Assembly (NCBI RefSeq): GCF_900129795.1
Contig: NZ_FQWW01000001.1
Span: 434,001-498,000, forward strand
Reading direction: 5' to 3'
DNA: 64,000 nt
Source: Flavobacterium sp. CF108
Lineage (GTDB): Bacteria > Bacteroidota > Bacteroidia > Flavobacteriales > Flavobacteriaceae
The position numbers and the translations under genes were made by a program. Position 1 is the first letter of the stretch. Each line of letters starts with the position of its first letter. The notes beneath the pieces are model-generated. The model was given only the letters and a program-made list of their open reading frames with translations, did not search any database and was not told the origin of the DNA. Shown here piece after piece: positions 53,033 through 62,450 of this stretch.

Positions 53033-54082
53033 ATGAAAACTATTAATGTATTACAACAGGGTTTATTTATTGCAGCATTGTTAATCGTAAATACAATTGC
53101 TTCAGCACAAGAAAGACAATTTAAAGGGCAAAATGACCCTGAAATTTTTACAGAAGTCAGAGGGTTTTTAAATGCCTTAAATTCTGGTGACGGAAAACCT
53201 TTGGAACAATTATCTGTAGCAGATGCCAGAAACGTTTTGGTTGGTGCGCAAAAATCAGTTGAAGTTGATTATTCTGGTATCGAAGAATCTGAAAGAGTAA
53301 TTTCTCAAAACGGTTTAAAAGTAAAAATTCATATTACAAAACCTAAAGGTGCTAAAGCAAATGCTCCGGTATTTATCTTTATTCACGGCGGTGGATGGGT
53401 TTTAGGGGATTATCCAACTCACAGAAGACTGGTTAGAGATTTGGTTGTAGAAAGTGGTGCTGTTGCGGTTTTCCCAGATTATACTCCTTCTCCGGAAGCT
53501 CAATATCCGGTAGCGATTAATGAAATTTATGCAGCGACTCAATGGGTAGCCGAAAACGGAAAAGAAATTGGTGTAAACGGTAAAAACCTTGCTGTTGTGG
53601 GAAATAGTGTGGGTGGAAATATGTCTGCAGCGATTACTTTAATGGCAAAAGATAAAAAAGGGCCACACATTAAATTACAAGTTTTATTATGGCCGGTAAC
53701 CGATGCTAATTTTGAAACTGAATCTTATAATTTATATGCTAACGGGCGTTTCTTAACTAAAAATATGATGAAATGGTTTTGGGATAATTACCTGCCAGAT
53801 GCTTCAAAAAGAACAGAAAAATATGCTTCTCCATTGCAAGCAAGTTTAGAAGATTTGAAAGGCTTACCTCCTGCACTAGTTCAAACTGCTGAAAATGATG
53901 TTTTAAGAGATGAAGGTGAAGCTTATGCAAGAAAATTAAACGAAGCCGGAGTTCCTGTAACTTTAACAAGATACAACGGATTGATTCACGATTACGGACT
54001 TTTAAATCCAATTGCAAATGTTCCGGCCATACAAACTGCGATTCAACAGGCTGCAGTTGTAATTAAAACAACATTGAAATAA
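53033..54082 (+). CDS. Secreted HSL-family alpha/beta hydrolase (esterase)
   Basis: The 349-residue protein has a signal peptide (1 to about 25), an unusual N-terminal piece (DPEIFTEVRGFLNALNSGDG), and a hormone-sensitive-lipase-type hydrolase domain: oxyanion loop HGGGW (118-122), nucleophile S192 in GNSVGG, D289 and H319. It would cleave short-chain esters or lactones in the periplasm. The AraC gene directly upstream is the likely regulator. Confidence 0.92.
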   Translation: MKTINVLQQGLFIAALLIVNTIASAQERQFKGQNDPEIFTEVRGFLNALNSGDGKPLEQLSVADARNVLVGAQKSVEVDYSGIEESERVISQNGLKVKIHITKPKGAKANAPVFIFIHGGGWVLGDYPTHRRLVRDLVVESGAVAVFPDYTPSPEAQYPVAINEIYAATQWVAENGKEIGVNGKNLAVVGNSVGGNMSAAITLMAKDKKGPHIKLQVLLWPVTDANFETESYNLYANGRFLTKNMMKWFWDNYLPDASKRTEKYASPLQASLEDLKGLPPALVQTAENDVLRDEGEAYARKLNEAGVPVTLTRYNGLIHDYGLLNPIANVPAIQTAIQQAAVVIKTTLK

Positions 54083-54102
54083 GAATCTACATATTTGAAA
54101 AT

Positions 54103-54135
54103 AAAAGGGATAGAATTAATTTTCTATCCCTTTTT
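54103..54135 (+). terminator. Terminator after the hydrolase gene
   Basis: AAAAGGGATAGAA pairs with TTCTATCCCTTTT (13-base stem), then T residues. Confidence 0.85.
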
Positions 54136-54264
54136 GGTATTTTATCGTTTATTTTAAACAATTTGACGATCATTATGTCGTTATTAAAAAATAACCAGAC
54201 GATTTTTCTTTAATTCTTAAAAGGAATTCGTTTAATGACATTGAAATAAAAATTAATAATTAGA

Positions 54265-54699
54265 ATGAAAAACATAACCATATTAGAAGCAGGTTTAATT
54301 TTAAGAATAGTTTTAGCAATCACGATGCTTTCAGCCGTAGCTGATCGTTTTGGACTTTGGGGCGCACCCGGTTCAAATGGCGTTGCATGGGGAAACTGGG
54401 AAAATTTTGTTGTTTATACCCAAACTCTTAATTCTTTTGCAAACAAGGCCACAGCAGAAATTTTAGGCAGTATTGCAACTTTTTTCGAAGTTTTACTAAG
54501 CTTGTTATTATTGTTTGGTTTTAAAACCAGAATTGCCGCTTTAGGAACTGCCCTTTTATTGTTTCTTTTTGCATTTTCAATGGCTGTTTCAATTTCAGTA
54601 AAAGCACCTCTTGATTATTCGGTTTGGACAAGTGTTGCCGCTGCTTTATTACTTGCTAATATTGGAAAAACTTCTTTTGCGGTCGATAATAGGATATAG
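54265..54699 (+). CDS. DoxX-like membrane protein
   Basis: The 144-residue protein has four hydrophobic segments (about 8-28, 62-82, 85-108, 112-132) and the RIVLAITMLSAVADRFGLWG start and GFKTRIAALGTALLLFLF pattern of DoxX-family proteins. These are thought to be quinone-linked membrane oxidoreductase subunits or detoxification proteins. No partner subunit is adjacent. Confidence 0.82.
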   Translation: MKNITILEAGLILRIVLAITMLSAVADRFGLWGAPGSNGVAWGNWENFVVYTQTLNSFANKATAEILGSIATFFEVLLSLLLLFGFKTRIAALGTALLLFLFAFSMAVSISVKAPLDYSVWTSVAAALLLANIGKTSFAVDNRI

Positions 54700-54719
54700 G
54701 TTGTAGTTTTCAGCCGCAG

Positions 54720-54794
54720 TTTTCAGTCGCAGTCGCTATAACTTTGACAAAGTTTCTGAGCACCAAGACTGAAAACTGAGACTGCGACTGAAAA
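54720..54794. repeat. Inverted repeat with TTTTCAGTCGCAGTC arms
   Basis: Bases 54720-54734 and 54780-54794 are perfect inverted arms of 15 bases. Inside lies a copy (54741-54760) of the CTTTGACAAAG repeat found at 50104-50142. It follows the DoxX gene and may act as a long terminator. Confidence 0.7.
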
Positions 54795-54887
54795 CTCATA
54801 ACTCATAATTCATAACTTTTTTAAGGTATATTTAAGGTCACGAACAAATTTGTATTCGTAAATTAGCAAATACAAAAACATATCTTA

Positions 54888-55724
54888 ATGACAGTACTTA
54901 CTTTTACCCTGATAATGCTGCTTGGTGCTTTTTTAGCTGGCTTTATTGGTTCATTATCAGGCTTGGGCGGAGGTATAATTATTATTCCGCTTCTCACTAT
55001 TATTCTTGGTGTTGATATTCATTATGCAATTGGGGCCGCTTTAGTTTCGGTAATTGCAACTTCTTCGGGTTCTGCGGCGGCTTATGTTAAGGAAGGAATT
55101 ACCAATATGCGCCTTGGGATTTTTCTGGAAATCGCTACAACAATCGGAGCCGTTTGCGGTGCTTTACTTTCTACCATTGCTCCTACTTCATTTATAGCAG
55201 TTTTATTCGGACTTACATTAATTTTTTCGGCTATAAATTCGCTTCGCAAAAAAGAAGAACATATTGTATTAGAATCTAGTCCGCTGGCTAAAAGCTTAAA
55301 ACTTCAGGGAACTTATCCTACGCATGACGGACAAGTGGTAAGCTACGGAACTAAAAATGTTATTGGCGGTTTCAGTATGATGGGAATTGCCGGAATGATG
55401 TCTGGTTTACTGGGGATTGGTTCTGGTGCTTTTAAAGTTATTGCGATGGATAATATTATGCGAATTCCGTTTAAGGTTTCTACCACAACCAGTAATTTTA
55501 TGATGGGCGTTACGGCAATGGCGAGTTCTGTTATTTACATTCAAAAAGGATATATCGAACCGGGAATTTGTATGCCGGTTGTTATTGGTGTTTTATTTGG
55601 CGCAATGGCAGGGGCAAAAATTTTGGTTAGAACAAATCCTAAAAAACTTAGAATATTTTTCGCTTGTTTAATTTTTGTGTTAGCAGTTAATATGATTTAT
55701 AATGGACTTAATGGGAAAATCTAA
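54888..55724 (+). CDS. TauE/SafE family membrane exporter
   Basis: The 278-residue protein has about eight membrane helices and the family signature SGLGGGIIIIPLL with a second copy GIGSGAFKV. Members move sulfite, sulfoacetate or other organic anions. It is followed 4 bases later by a DUF1634 gene, a partner commonly found with this family, so the pair forms one transporter unit. Confidence 0.9.
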   Translation: MTVLTFTLIMLLGAFLAGFIGSLSGLGGGIIIIPLLTIILGVDIHYAIGAALVSVIATSSGSAAAYVKEGITNMRLGIFLEIATTIGAVCGALLSTIAPTSFIAVLFGLTLIFSAINSLRKKEEHIVLESSPLAKSLKLQGTYPTHDGQVVSYGTKNVIGGFSMMGIAGMMSGLLGIGSGAFKVIAMDNIMRIPFKVSTTTSNFMMGVTAMASSVIYIQKGYIEPGICMPVVIGVLFGAMAGAKILVRTNPKKLRIFFACLIFVLAVNMIYNGLNGKI

Positions 55725-55728
55725 AGTT

Positions 55729-56118
55729 ATGACGCACGAAAAATTTGGAGAAAAAGATTTTCAAACCATTATTGGAAACTTATTACGCTATGGTGTTTGG
55801 ATTTCATTATCGGTAGCTTTTATTGGCGGAATCGTTTATTTAATGCACCACGGAAATGACATCGAAGATTATTCTGTTTTTAAAGAAAATGACCTAAATA
55901 TATTTGAAGTAATTGCGTCGGTTGTGAATGGTGTAATTTCTGGAAGCGGTGAATTTTTGATCTTCTTCGGAATTATATTATTGTTTTTAACACCCGTTTT
56001 TAGGGTTTTACTTTCTCTTTTCTCTTTTTTGATTGAGAAAGATTATTTATATGTAGTTATCACGCTAATTGTTATTCTGATTATTATAACCAGTATTTCA
56101 TTTGGATTCTCGCATTAG
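55729..56118 (+). CDS. DUF1634 membrane protein, partner of TauE/SafE
   Basis: The start is placed at the ATG at 55729, 4 bases after the TauE stop; an upstream ATG at 55702 would overlap it by 23 bases. The 129-residue protein has three membrane helices and the opening FQTIIGNLLRYGVWISLSVA of DUF1634. It is likely an accessory subunit of the exporter. Confidence 0.85.
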   Translation: MTHEKFGEKDFQTIIGNLLRYGVWISLSVAFIGGIVYLMHHGNDIEDYSVFKENDLNIFEVIASVVNGVISGSGEFLIFFGIILLFLTPVFRVLLSLFSFLIEKDYLYVVITLIVILIIITSISFGFSH

Positions 56119-56210
56119 AATTTTAGATTGTAGAGTTCAGATTGTAGATTTTTGGAATTTGGAATTTAAAAATTGGGATTTGATATTGATATTGAAATTT
56201 AGAAAAATTT

Positions 56211-57233
56211 ATGGAAATAGGAATCGATAGTTTTGCTTCGGCAATGTACGGCGACAACAACACTTTGAGCAGTGTTGACGCGATGGAGCAACTGCTGCAG
56301 AGAATTGAATTTGCAGATCAGGTTGGATTGGATGTTTTCGGGATTGGCGAACATCATAAAAAAGAATTTCTGGATTCGGCAACAGCGGTAATTTTGAGTG
56401 CCGCTGCGGCAAGAACAAAAAATATTCGTTTGGCAAGTGCAGTAACGGTTTTAAGTGCTGCAGACCCTGTTAGGATTTACCAAAGTTTTGCAACCTTAGA
56501 TTTAATTTCAAAAGGAAGAGCCGAAATTGTTGTTGGGCGCGGATCTGCTATTGAAGCTTATCCTCTTTTTGGATATGATCTTAAGGATTATGATGCGCTT
56601 TTTAAGGAAAAACTCGAATTGCTTTTGCAGGTTAGAGATAATGAATTTATAACGTGGTACGGAAAATTTCGTCCGGAACTAAATAATTTACCCGTTTACC
56701 CGAGGGCTTTACAGGAAAAAATGCCGATTTGGCTTGGCGTTGGCGGAACTCCGGAGTCTTTTGTAAGAGCCGGAAGTTTAGGTTTGCCTTTAATGGTTGC
56801 CGTTATTGGCGGGCAAACGCATCGTTTTAGACCTTTGATTGATTTATATCGTGAAGCCGGAAAAGTGGCAGGTTTTAAACCACATGAATTAAAAGTTGGA
56901 TTGCATTCGCCGGGATATGTTTCGAATACAACTGAAAAAGCTATCGAAGAATATTATCCGGGTTATGCAGAATTGTGGACAAAATTAGGATATGAGAGAG
57001 GCTGGCCACCAGTAACAAAAGGCAAATTTGATGGATTAATTGATGATTTAGGTGTTTTAATTGTGGGAAGTCCGGAAAGAGCTGCAGAGAAAATCTTACG
57101 TCACAGCGAAGCGCTTGGAGGTGTTGAAAGATTTACTTTCCAAATGGATAATGCAGGATTAACACATTCACAATTAATGAACGCCATAGAACTTATTGGA
57201 ACAAAACTAATTCCTTTGATTAAGAAAGGATAA
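56211..57233 (+). CDS. LLM-class flavin-dependent oxidoreductase (luciferase-like)
   Basis: The 340-residue protein is a (beta/alpha)8 luciferase-like monooxygenase: GIGEHHKKEFLDSATAVILS near the start, IRLASAVTVLSAADPVRIYQ, GRAEIVVGRGS, and a C-terminal VGSPERAAEKIL. Family enzymes use reduced FMN and O2 on aliphatic or aromatic substrates. The reductase partner is not encoded nearby. Confidence 0.9.
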   Translation: MEIGIDSFASAMYGDNNTLSSVDAMEQLLQRIEFADQVGLDVFGIGEHHKKEFLDSATAVILSAAAARTKNIRLASAVTVLSAADPVRIYQSFATLDLISKGRAEIVVGRGSAIEAYPLFGYDLKDYDALFKEKLELLLQVRDNEFITWYGKFRPELNNLPVYPRALQEKMPIWLGVGGTPESFVRAGSLGLPLMVAVIGGQTHRFRPLIDLYREAGKVAGFKPHELKVGLHSPGYVSNTTEKAIEEYYPGYAELWTKLGYERGWPPVTKGKFDGLIDDLGVLIVGSPERAAEKILRHSEALGGVERFTFQMDNAGLTHSQLMNAIELIGTKLIPLIKKG

Positions 57234-57250
57234 TACTTTGTGTTTTTTGG

Positions 57251-57466
57251 GCCACAGATTACACAGATTAAACGGATTTATGCTGGTATTTTATCTTATG
57301 TTTAAAATAAAACTGTGTAAATCTGTTTGCCACGTTAAATCAGTCGGCATTTTTTTTAGCCACAGATTAAACAGATTAAACAGATTTACGTTGGTATTTT
57401 TTATCTTATGTTTAAAATAAAGCTGTGTAAATCCGTTTAACCCGCCAAATCCGTGGGCAAATTTTC
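57251..57466. repeat. Two tandem ~108-base copies of a CAGATT-family element
   Basis: Copy one (from 57251) and copy two (from 57359) are about 85 percent alike. Each opens with GCCACAGATTA and holds TTATCTTATGTTTAAAATAAA in the middle, then CTGTGTAAATC. Each can fold back on itself, since the opening CACAG...AAACGGATT pairs with CTGTGTAAATC-GTTT. Confidence 0.8.
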
Positions 57467-57473
57467 AAAAAAA

Positions 57474-57514
57474 CTTTGAACCTTTGCTCCTCTGAACCTT
57501 TGAACCTTTGAACC
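57474..57514. repeat. Tandem ACCTTTG-type array
   Basis: Four to five units of GAACCTTT(G) follow one another, with one CTCCTCT variant. It is close to the array at 63160-63206 and lies just beyond the stop of the siderophore receptor gene. Confidence 0.75.
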
Positions 57515-57520
57515 TAAAAA

Positions 57521-59944
57521 TTAGAATAATTTGTACGTAACTCCAATTCTAAAGTTAATTGGCTGTTCTGTCTGCCAGTAGTAAGCATTTAACCATTGAT
57601 AGTAAGAACCGCTGTAAAGGTATTTGTCTAAGATATTAAATACGTTTCCGGTAACTTTAAATTTACCCGTTTCGTATGATAAACCTCCATCAAGTCTGAA
57701 ATAATTTGGAAGTTTTTCTAAACCTTCACTCCACGTATCTGTTTGGCGTCCAGCAAGGAAAGAACCTCCAATAGAAGCACCAAAACCTTTAAGTGCGCCG
57801 CCTTGAACTGTGTAATTTAACCACGCATTTGCAGTATGTTTTGCATAACCCGGAACAATAGAACCTGTTTTAATACTTGGTACATTAGAATCAAGAACGA
57901 TAGATTCTGTAAAAGCATAGTTGGCAATAAGATTAAGGCCGTCAAATAGTTTTCCTCTTACATCAAATTCAACACCTTCTGCTCTCTTTCTTCCTAAAAT
58001 AACTTTATATACATCATTTGGTCCGTTAGTTGGGTCAGCAGTAAGCTCGTTTTCTTTTAAAATCCTGTATGCTGAAAGTGAAGTGTTCCATGATCCATCA
58101 AACCAATCTCTCTTAATACCAAACTCGATATTATTACCTGTAAGAGGTTTTATTGGATCTCCATTTTGTGTAATACCAGATTGAGGTGTAAAAGCCTGAT
58201 CGTATAATCCATAAACAGCCGTGTTTGGATCTATAGAAAAACTAAGTCCGGCACGTGGTGTAATGTGGCTGTCTTCCTGAACTTCTCCCCAAGCTGACTG
58301 GCTTATCCAGGTATATCTTGCTGCAAGAGTCAATCTTAGTTTATTTTCAAAAAAACCAACTTCATCCTGAACATAACCCGCAGCATATTCAGAACTCATA
58401 AGTCCGCCCGCTCTTTTACTAAGAGGCGTTTCGTGATCAAAAGCTGGCAGTCCGTTTGCTGGCGTACCATAATTTGGATTATAAACATTAAAAGGTTTAT
58501 CAAGTGTATCAAGGTCATGAGATTGTCCCCAATCTGCCATATAATCTTTGCTTCCTAAATCTACTCCACCTAATACTTTATGAGTAATAGGTCCTGTATT
58601 AAATTTTCCGTTAACAAAAATCTGACCTAAATACATATTGCTTTCAGCATCCCAAATACCAACATTTCTGATGATATCACCTTCTCCAATAGTTCCTTCA
58701 GGTATTCCGTTAAAATCTCTGTCAACGTCACCAGGACCAACAACACCCGGCCAAGAACTGTAACCTTGCTGAATGTATTTAAAATAAGAAGTCTGTGCAG
58801 TAAGTTTCCAGTTATCATCAAATTTGTGTTCAAATGTCAGGTAACCGCTGTGATCCTGAATATTGGTATCAGGCAATCCCGGCTGCGTCATTGTAAATCC
58901 TACCGGAAGCGTTCCGTATCCGCCAGATGCAGGGCCAAATACATAATAAGAACCCACTTCGGTCATATTTGCATATTGGAAATTATACTCTGCCGAAATT
59001 TTTGTTTTATCGTCAATTTGGTATGAAATAACCGGAGCAATTGCATAACGGTTATTGTGTTCAAAAGCACGGTGAGAACCTTTGTTTTGAGCAGCTCCGT
59101 TAAATCTGTACAATAATTTTCCTTTTTTATCTAATTTTCCGTCAAGATCAAGACTTACTCGGTAAAAATCATAGCTTCCACCAATGGCAGTAACTTCCCC
59201 TTTAGTAATTCCTGTTGGTTTTTTAGTAACCACATTATAAAGTCCGCTTGGATCTCCGCTGGAAAGCATAAATCCTGCAGGCCCTTTTACAAATTCGATA
59301 TGGTCAACAAAGCTCATATCTTCTGTTAACGGTCCCCAGAAAGAAGACACTACGTTAAATCCGTTACGGAAAGCCTGAATCTGCGAGCCGCGCATGGTAA
59401 TATTCGTATATAAATCTCCCCAATGCTCTAAACGTACAGCACCACTCACGTTACGAATAACACCATCACTCATACTTGTAATCTGCTGATCTTTTAAAGT
59501 CTGAGCACTTACAATTTGTACGTTTTGCGGAATTTCTAATACCGGAGTCTGAAGACGTAATGACAATGAAGGTTTGTCTTGTTTGTATTTATTTTTTGTA
59601 ATAACAACTTCATCAAGATCTTCCTGGCTTTCAGAAAGTACAAAATTTTTTGTTGTAGTTTGCTTAGCCGTTACTACGATCGTGTTTTCAACAGCGTGAA
59701 TTCCAACTGCACGAACACTAATGGTGTAAGAACCCGGCTTAACATTTTTAATTTCATACTGACCGTTGTCATTTGTAACAGCCGAATATCTTGTTCCTTT
59801 AAGAACTATTGAAACACCCGGTACTGGTTCGTTACCGCTTAAAGAAATCTTTCCGTTTACTTTTCCTAATTCCTGACTTATTGCATTTAGTGAAGTCAAA
59901 AGAACCATCAAAAAACAAACTTTCTTAATAATATTTATACTCAT
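57521..59944 (-). CDS. TonB-dependent siderophore receptor
   Basis: The 807-residue protein has a signal peptide (1-23), a carboxypeptidase-regulatory-like domain (about 28-110), a TonB box region (EDLDEVVITKNKY), a plug (about 130-245, ITMRGSQIQAFRNGFN, FVKGPAGFMLSSGDPSGLYN) and a barrel. The phrases EFVKGPAGF and VVTKKP are those of ferric hydroxamate/catecholate receptors (FhuE/FpvA branch). It probably imports a ferric siderophore; no synthesis genes are nearby. A Fur-box-like site lies upstream. Confidence 0.92.
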   Translation of the reverse strand: MSINIIKKVCFLMVLLTSLNAISQELGKVNGKISLSGNEPVPGVSIVLKGTRYSAVTNDNGQYEIKNVKPGSYTISVRAVGIHAVENTIVVTAKQTTTKNFVLSESQEDLDEVVITKNKYKQDKPSLSLRLQTPVLEIPQNVQIVSAQTLKDQQITSMSDGVIRNVSGAVRLEHWGDLYTNITMRGSQIQAFRNGFNVVSSFWGPLTEDMSFVDHIEFVKGPAGFMLSSGDPSGLYNVVTKKPTGITKGEVTAIGGSYDFYRVSLDLDGKLDKKGKLLYRFNGAAQNKGSHRAFEHNNRYAIAPVISYQIDDKTKISAEYNFQYANMTEVGSYYVFGPASGGYGTLPVGFTMTQPGLPDTNIQDHSGYLTFEHKFDDNWKLTAQTSYFKYIQQGYSSWPGVVGPGDVDRDFNGIPEGTIGEGDIIRNVGIWDAESNMYLGQIFVNGKFNTGPITHKVLGGVDLGSKDYMADWGQSHDLDTLDKPFNVYNPNYGTPANGLPAFDHETPLSKRAGGLMSSEYAAGYVQDEVGFFENKLRLTLAARYTWISQSAWGEVQEDSHITPRAGLSFSIDPNTAVYGLYDQAFTPQSGITQNGDPIKPLTGNNIEFGIKRDWFDGSWNTSLSAYRILKENELTADPTNGPNDVYKVILGRKRAEGVEFDVRGKLFDGLNLIANYAFTESIVLDSNVPSIKTGSIVPGYAKHTANAWLNYTVQGGALKGFGASIGGSFLAGRQTDTWSEGLEKLPNYFRLDGGLSYETGKFKVTGNVFNILDKYLYSGSYYQWLNAYYWQTEQPINFRIGVTYKLF

Positions 59945-60005
59945 TTTAGTACTATTTTAAGTTTTGTTTGGCAAAAGTAAACGGTAATACTGGGTTTTCC
60001 AAATT

Positions 60006-60024
60006 ATTTTTAATTATTCTAAAT
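60006..60024 (-). promoter_or_regulatory. Weak Fur-box-like palindrome upstream of the siderophore receptor
   Basis: ATTTTTAATTATTCTAAAT has a good right half and a poor left half when set against ATTTAGAATnATTCTAAAT-like sites. It is AT-rich and could arise by chance. Confidence 0.3.
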
Positions 60025-60161
60025 TAATATAATATATTAAGGTCGTTTAGTTATATTTTTACACTTGTAACTTTTTAAACTTCAAGAGAAAGCAAATAAT
60101 TAAGGAAGTATACTTATCTTTAATCCGCAAAATAAATTTCCACAACAAAAAACATAAATCA

Positions 60162-61442
60162 ATGAATACCACAAAAACAGTTAGAAAAGTTGCTATTGTA
60201 GGTTATAATCGAATTCCGTTTGCAAGGGCCAATACCGCTTATGTAAATGTTGGAAATCAGGAAATGATGACCGCAGCCTTAAACGGGCTTATTGATAAAT
60301 ATAATTTAAAGGGACAATTATTAGGTGAAGTTGCCGGAGGTGCCGTAATAAAACATTCTTATGACATGAATATGATAAGAGAATGTGTTATGAAAACCGC
60401 TCTCGATCCCGCTACCCCAGCCTGCGATTTGCAGCAAGCCTGCGATACGGGAATTGAAAGTGCTGTTTATATTGCCAATAAAATTGCGCTTGGTCAAATA
60501 GAATCCGGAATTGCCGGCGGAGTAGATTCTATCAGCGATATGCCAATTGCTGTAAGTGAAAATTTGAGAAAAACATTGCTTAAAGCCAGACAGGCAAAAT
60601 CATTGGGAGAAAAAATTAAGGTGTTTTTAAAGCTTCGTCCAAAAGATTTTTCTCCATTAGTTCCAAGAAATGAAGAATCCCAAACCGGACTTTCGATGGG
60701 CGGGCATACAGAGATTACGGCAAAATATTATAAAATTTCAAGAGAAGATCAGGATAATCTTGCGCTTAAAAGTCACTTGAATATGGCAAAAGCTTATGAC
60801 GAAAGTTTTTTTGATGATATGATTACGCCTTTTAACGGACTTGAAAGAGATAATAATCTGAGAAAAGACAGCAGTATAGAAAAACTTGCGAAACTAAACC
60901 CTGCTTTTGATAAAGCAAACGGAACTTTAACTGCAGGAAATTCAACTCCTTTAACTGACGGTGCGTCATGCGTACTTTTAGCCAGCGAAGAATGGGCAAA
61001 AGAACGCGGATTACCAATCCTGGCTTATATTACTTTTGCAGAAATTGCGGCGATTGAATATGTCAAAAATCAGCAGAATCTTTTATTGGCACCTTTATTT
61101 GCGGCCAGTAGAATGCTTGAAAAAGCCGAATTAAATCTACAGGATTTTGATTATTATGAAATTCACGAAGCTTTTGCTGCTCAGGTTTTAGCGACTTTAA
61201 AAATTTGGGAAAGCCCGGAATTGAGTGCCGAATTAGGTTTGAAGAAAAACCTTGGTGCAATTGACCGAGAAAAACTAAATGTAAAAGGAAGCAGTCTTGC
61301 AGCTGCGCATCCTTTTGCCGCAACCGGAGGAAGAATAATTGGCGTTATGGCAAAATTATTAAATGAAAAAGGTTCAGGAAGAGGTTTTGTTTCTATTTGC
61401 GCTGCGGGCGGACAAGGCGTTACGATGATTATTGAAAAATAA
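60162..61442 (+). CDS. Acetyl-CoA C-acyltransferase (thiolase, FadI-like)
   Basis: The 426-residue thiolase has the acyl-binding Cys in LQQACDTG (C94), the GGVDSISDMPI loop, and the C-terminal pair EIHEAFAAQ and SICAAGGQG. The FadI-like layout suggests beta-oxidation. It is alone here, without a partner multifunctional FadJ, and the following hairpin repeats end its transcript. Confidence 0.9.
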   Translation: MNTTKTVRKVAIVGYNRIPFARANTAYVNVGNQEMMTAALNGLIDKYNLKGQLLGEVAGGAVIKHSYDMNMIRECVMKTALDPATPACDLQQACDTGIESAVYIANKIALGQIESGIAGGVDSISDMPIAVSENLRKTLLKARQAKSLGEKIKVFLKLRPKDFSPLVPRNEESQTGLSMGGHTEITAKYYKISREDQDNLALKSHLNMAKAYDESFFDDMITPFNGLERDNNLRKDSSIEKLAKLNPAFDKANGTLTAGNSTPLTDGASCVLLASEEWAKERGLPILAYITFAEIAAIEYVKNQQNLLLAPLFAASRMLEKAELNLQDFDYYEIHEAFAAQVLATLKIWESPELSAELGLKKNLGAIDREKLNVKGSSLAAAHPFAATGGRIIGVMAKLLNEKGSGRGFVSICAAGGQGVTMIIEK

Positions 61443-61468
61443 TAAATTCAATATTTACACTTTACAAC

Positions 61469-61699
61469 AAACCCGACAGGTTTTTAAAACCCGTCGGGTT
61501 TACTTATAAGATCAAATAAAACTTTTGAATTCCATTTTATAAATTCGCTGAATCTGCTAAATCTGCGGGAGTAATTTTTGCACGCAGATTTAGCAGATTT
61601 GGCAGATTTTTTAATTTCTCCCTTTTTAAAAGCAAATTCTAAAATTTCAGAATTAAACTATGCGACAAACCCGACAGGTTTTAAAAACCTGTCGGGTTT
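61469..61699. repeat. Two CCCGACAGG hairpins flanking a CAGATT inverted repeat
   Basis: Hairpin one (61469-61501, one mismatch) and hairpin two (61667-61699, perfect) share the arms AAACCCGACAGG and the flank TTTACTTnTAAGATCA, so they are copies in the same orientation. Between them 61551-61567 and 61583-61599 form a perfect 17-base inverted repeat of the CAGATT family. The first may end the thiolase transcript and the second the azoreductase transcript. Confidence 0.8.
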
Positions 61700-61734
61700 A
61701 CTTTTAAGATCAGAATAGATAATTTTACATCTAA

Positions 61735-62343
61735 TTAAAAAGCAAATTCTTCAACAGAAGATAAAGCTTTTGGTAAAGCGTTTTCTGCAAAATCTGGGAT
61801 TGCAGTTCCTTCAACTCGGAAAGTCGTAACATCAGTCATTCCTAAAAAACCTAATACCGTTCTAAGATACGACTCCGAAAAATCGTAACTTTTGTATGGT
61901 CCTTCAGAAAATATAGCGCCGGAAGCGATTGATAAATATACTTTTTTATCGGTAACTAAACCTTTAGCCCCTTCTGCACTATAGCTAAAAGTTTTTCCTG
62001 CTCTGGCAACCTGGTCAATCCATCCTTTTAAAACTGCCGGAATTCCGAAGTTGTATAAAGGCACACCAATTACGATTACATCAGATTCTAATAGTGTTTT
62101 TATTGCTGCATCAGAATATTTCAATGCGTCTGTTTGTTCTGGCGTATGTGCTTCTGCAGGCGTATAAACAGCATTAATATGCGAACCCGTTAAATAAGGT
62201 AAAGGTGTTTTAGTAAGGTCTAGTGTCTGCACTTCTGTTTCTGTTTGTGATGCTAGTTTTTCGATAATAGCATTTGATAATTGGTTACTAAACGAAGTAT
62301 CTCCGTTTGTACTTGTAATTATGCGTAGAATTTTTTGGCTCAT
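61735..62343 (-). CDS. azoR: FMN-dependent NADH-azoreductase
   Basis: The 202-residue flavodoxin-fold protein has SFSNQLSNAI (phosphate-binding start), the VPLYNFGIPAVLKGWIDQVARAGKTF (first part VPLYNFGIPAVLKGWID) FMN motif and SGAIFSEGP. Family members reduce azo dyes and quinones by two-electron transfer with NADH. The gene is divergent from the HxlR gene and shares the palindromic operator region, so it is probably induced by quinone-like electrophiles. Confidence 0.9.
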   Translation of the reverse strand: MSQKILRIITSTNGDTSFSNQLSNAIIEKLASQTETEVQTLDLTKTPLPYLTGSHINAVYTPAEAHTPEQTDALKYSDAAIKTLLESDVIVIGVPLYNFGIPAVLKGWIDQVARAGKTFSYSAEGAKGLVTDKKVYLSIASGAIFSEGPYKSYDFSESYLRTVLGFLGMTDVTTFRVEGTAIPDFAENALPKALSSVEEFAF

Positions 62344-62403
62344 GATTTAAATTATTTGTTTTGCAATACAAACTTATCTACATTTGCTATCTCTTTTATA
62401 GTA

Positions 62404-62437
62404 CTATCTTCAAGGATAGCGCTATCCTTAAGGATAG
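62404..62437. promoter_or_regulatory. Overlapping palindromic operators of the azoR-hxlR region
   Basis: Three sites built on AAGGATAG overlap: CTATCTTCAAGGATAG (62404-62419, two mismatches), AAGGATAGCGCTATCCTT (62412-62429, perfect) and CTATCCTTAAGGATAG (62422-62437, perfect). They sit between the divergent starts, 13 bases before the HxlR start codon. Confidence 0.8.
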
Positions 62438-62450
62438 TAATGTGATAAAT

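Noticed and set aside
57238..57420. 60-codon open frame in the repeat region
   Set aside because: It is a reading of the tandem CAGATT elements and repeats its own sequence (HRLNRF...YLMFK), not a gene.
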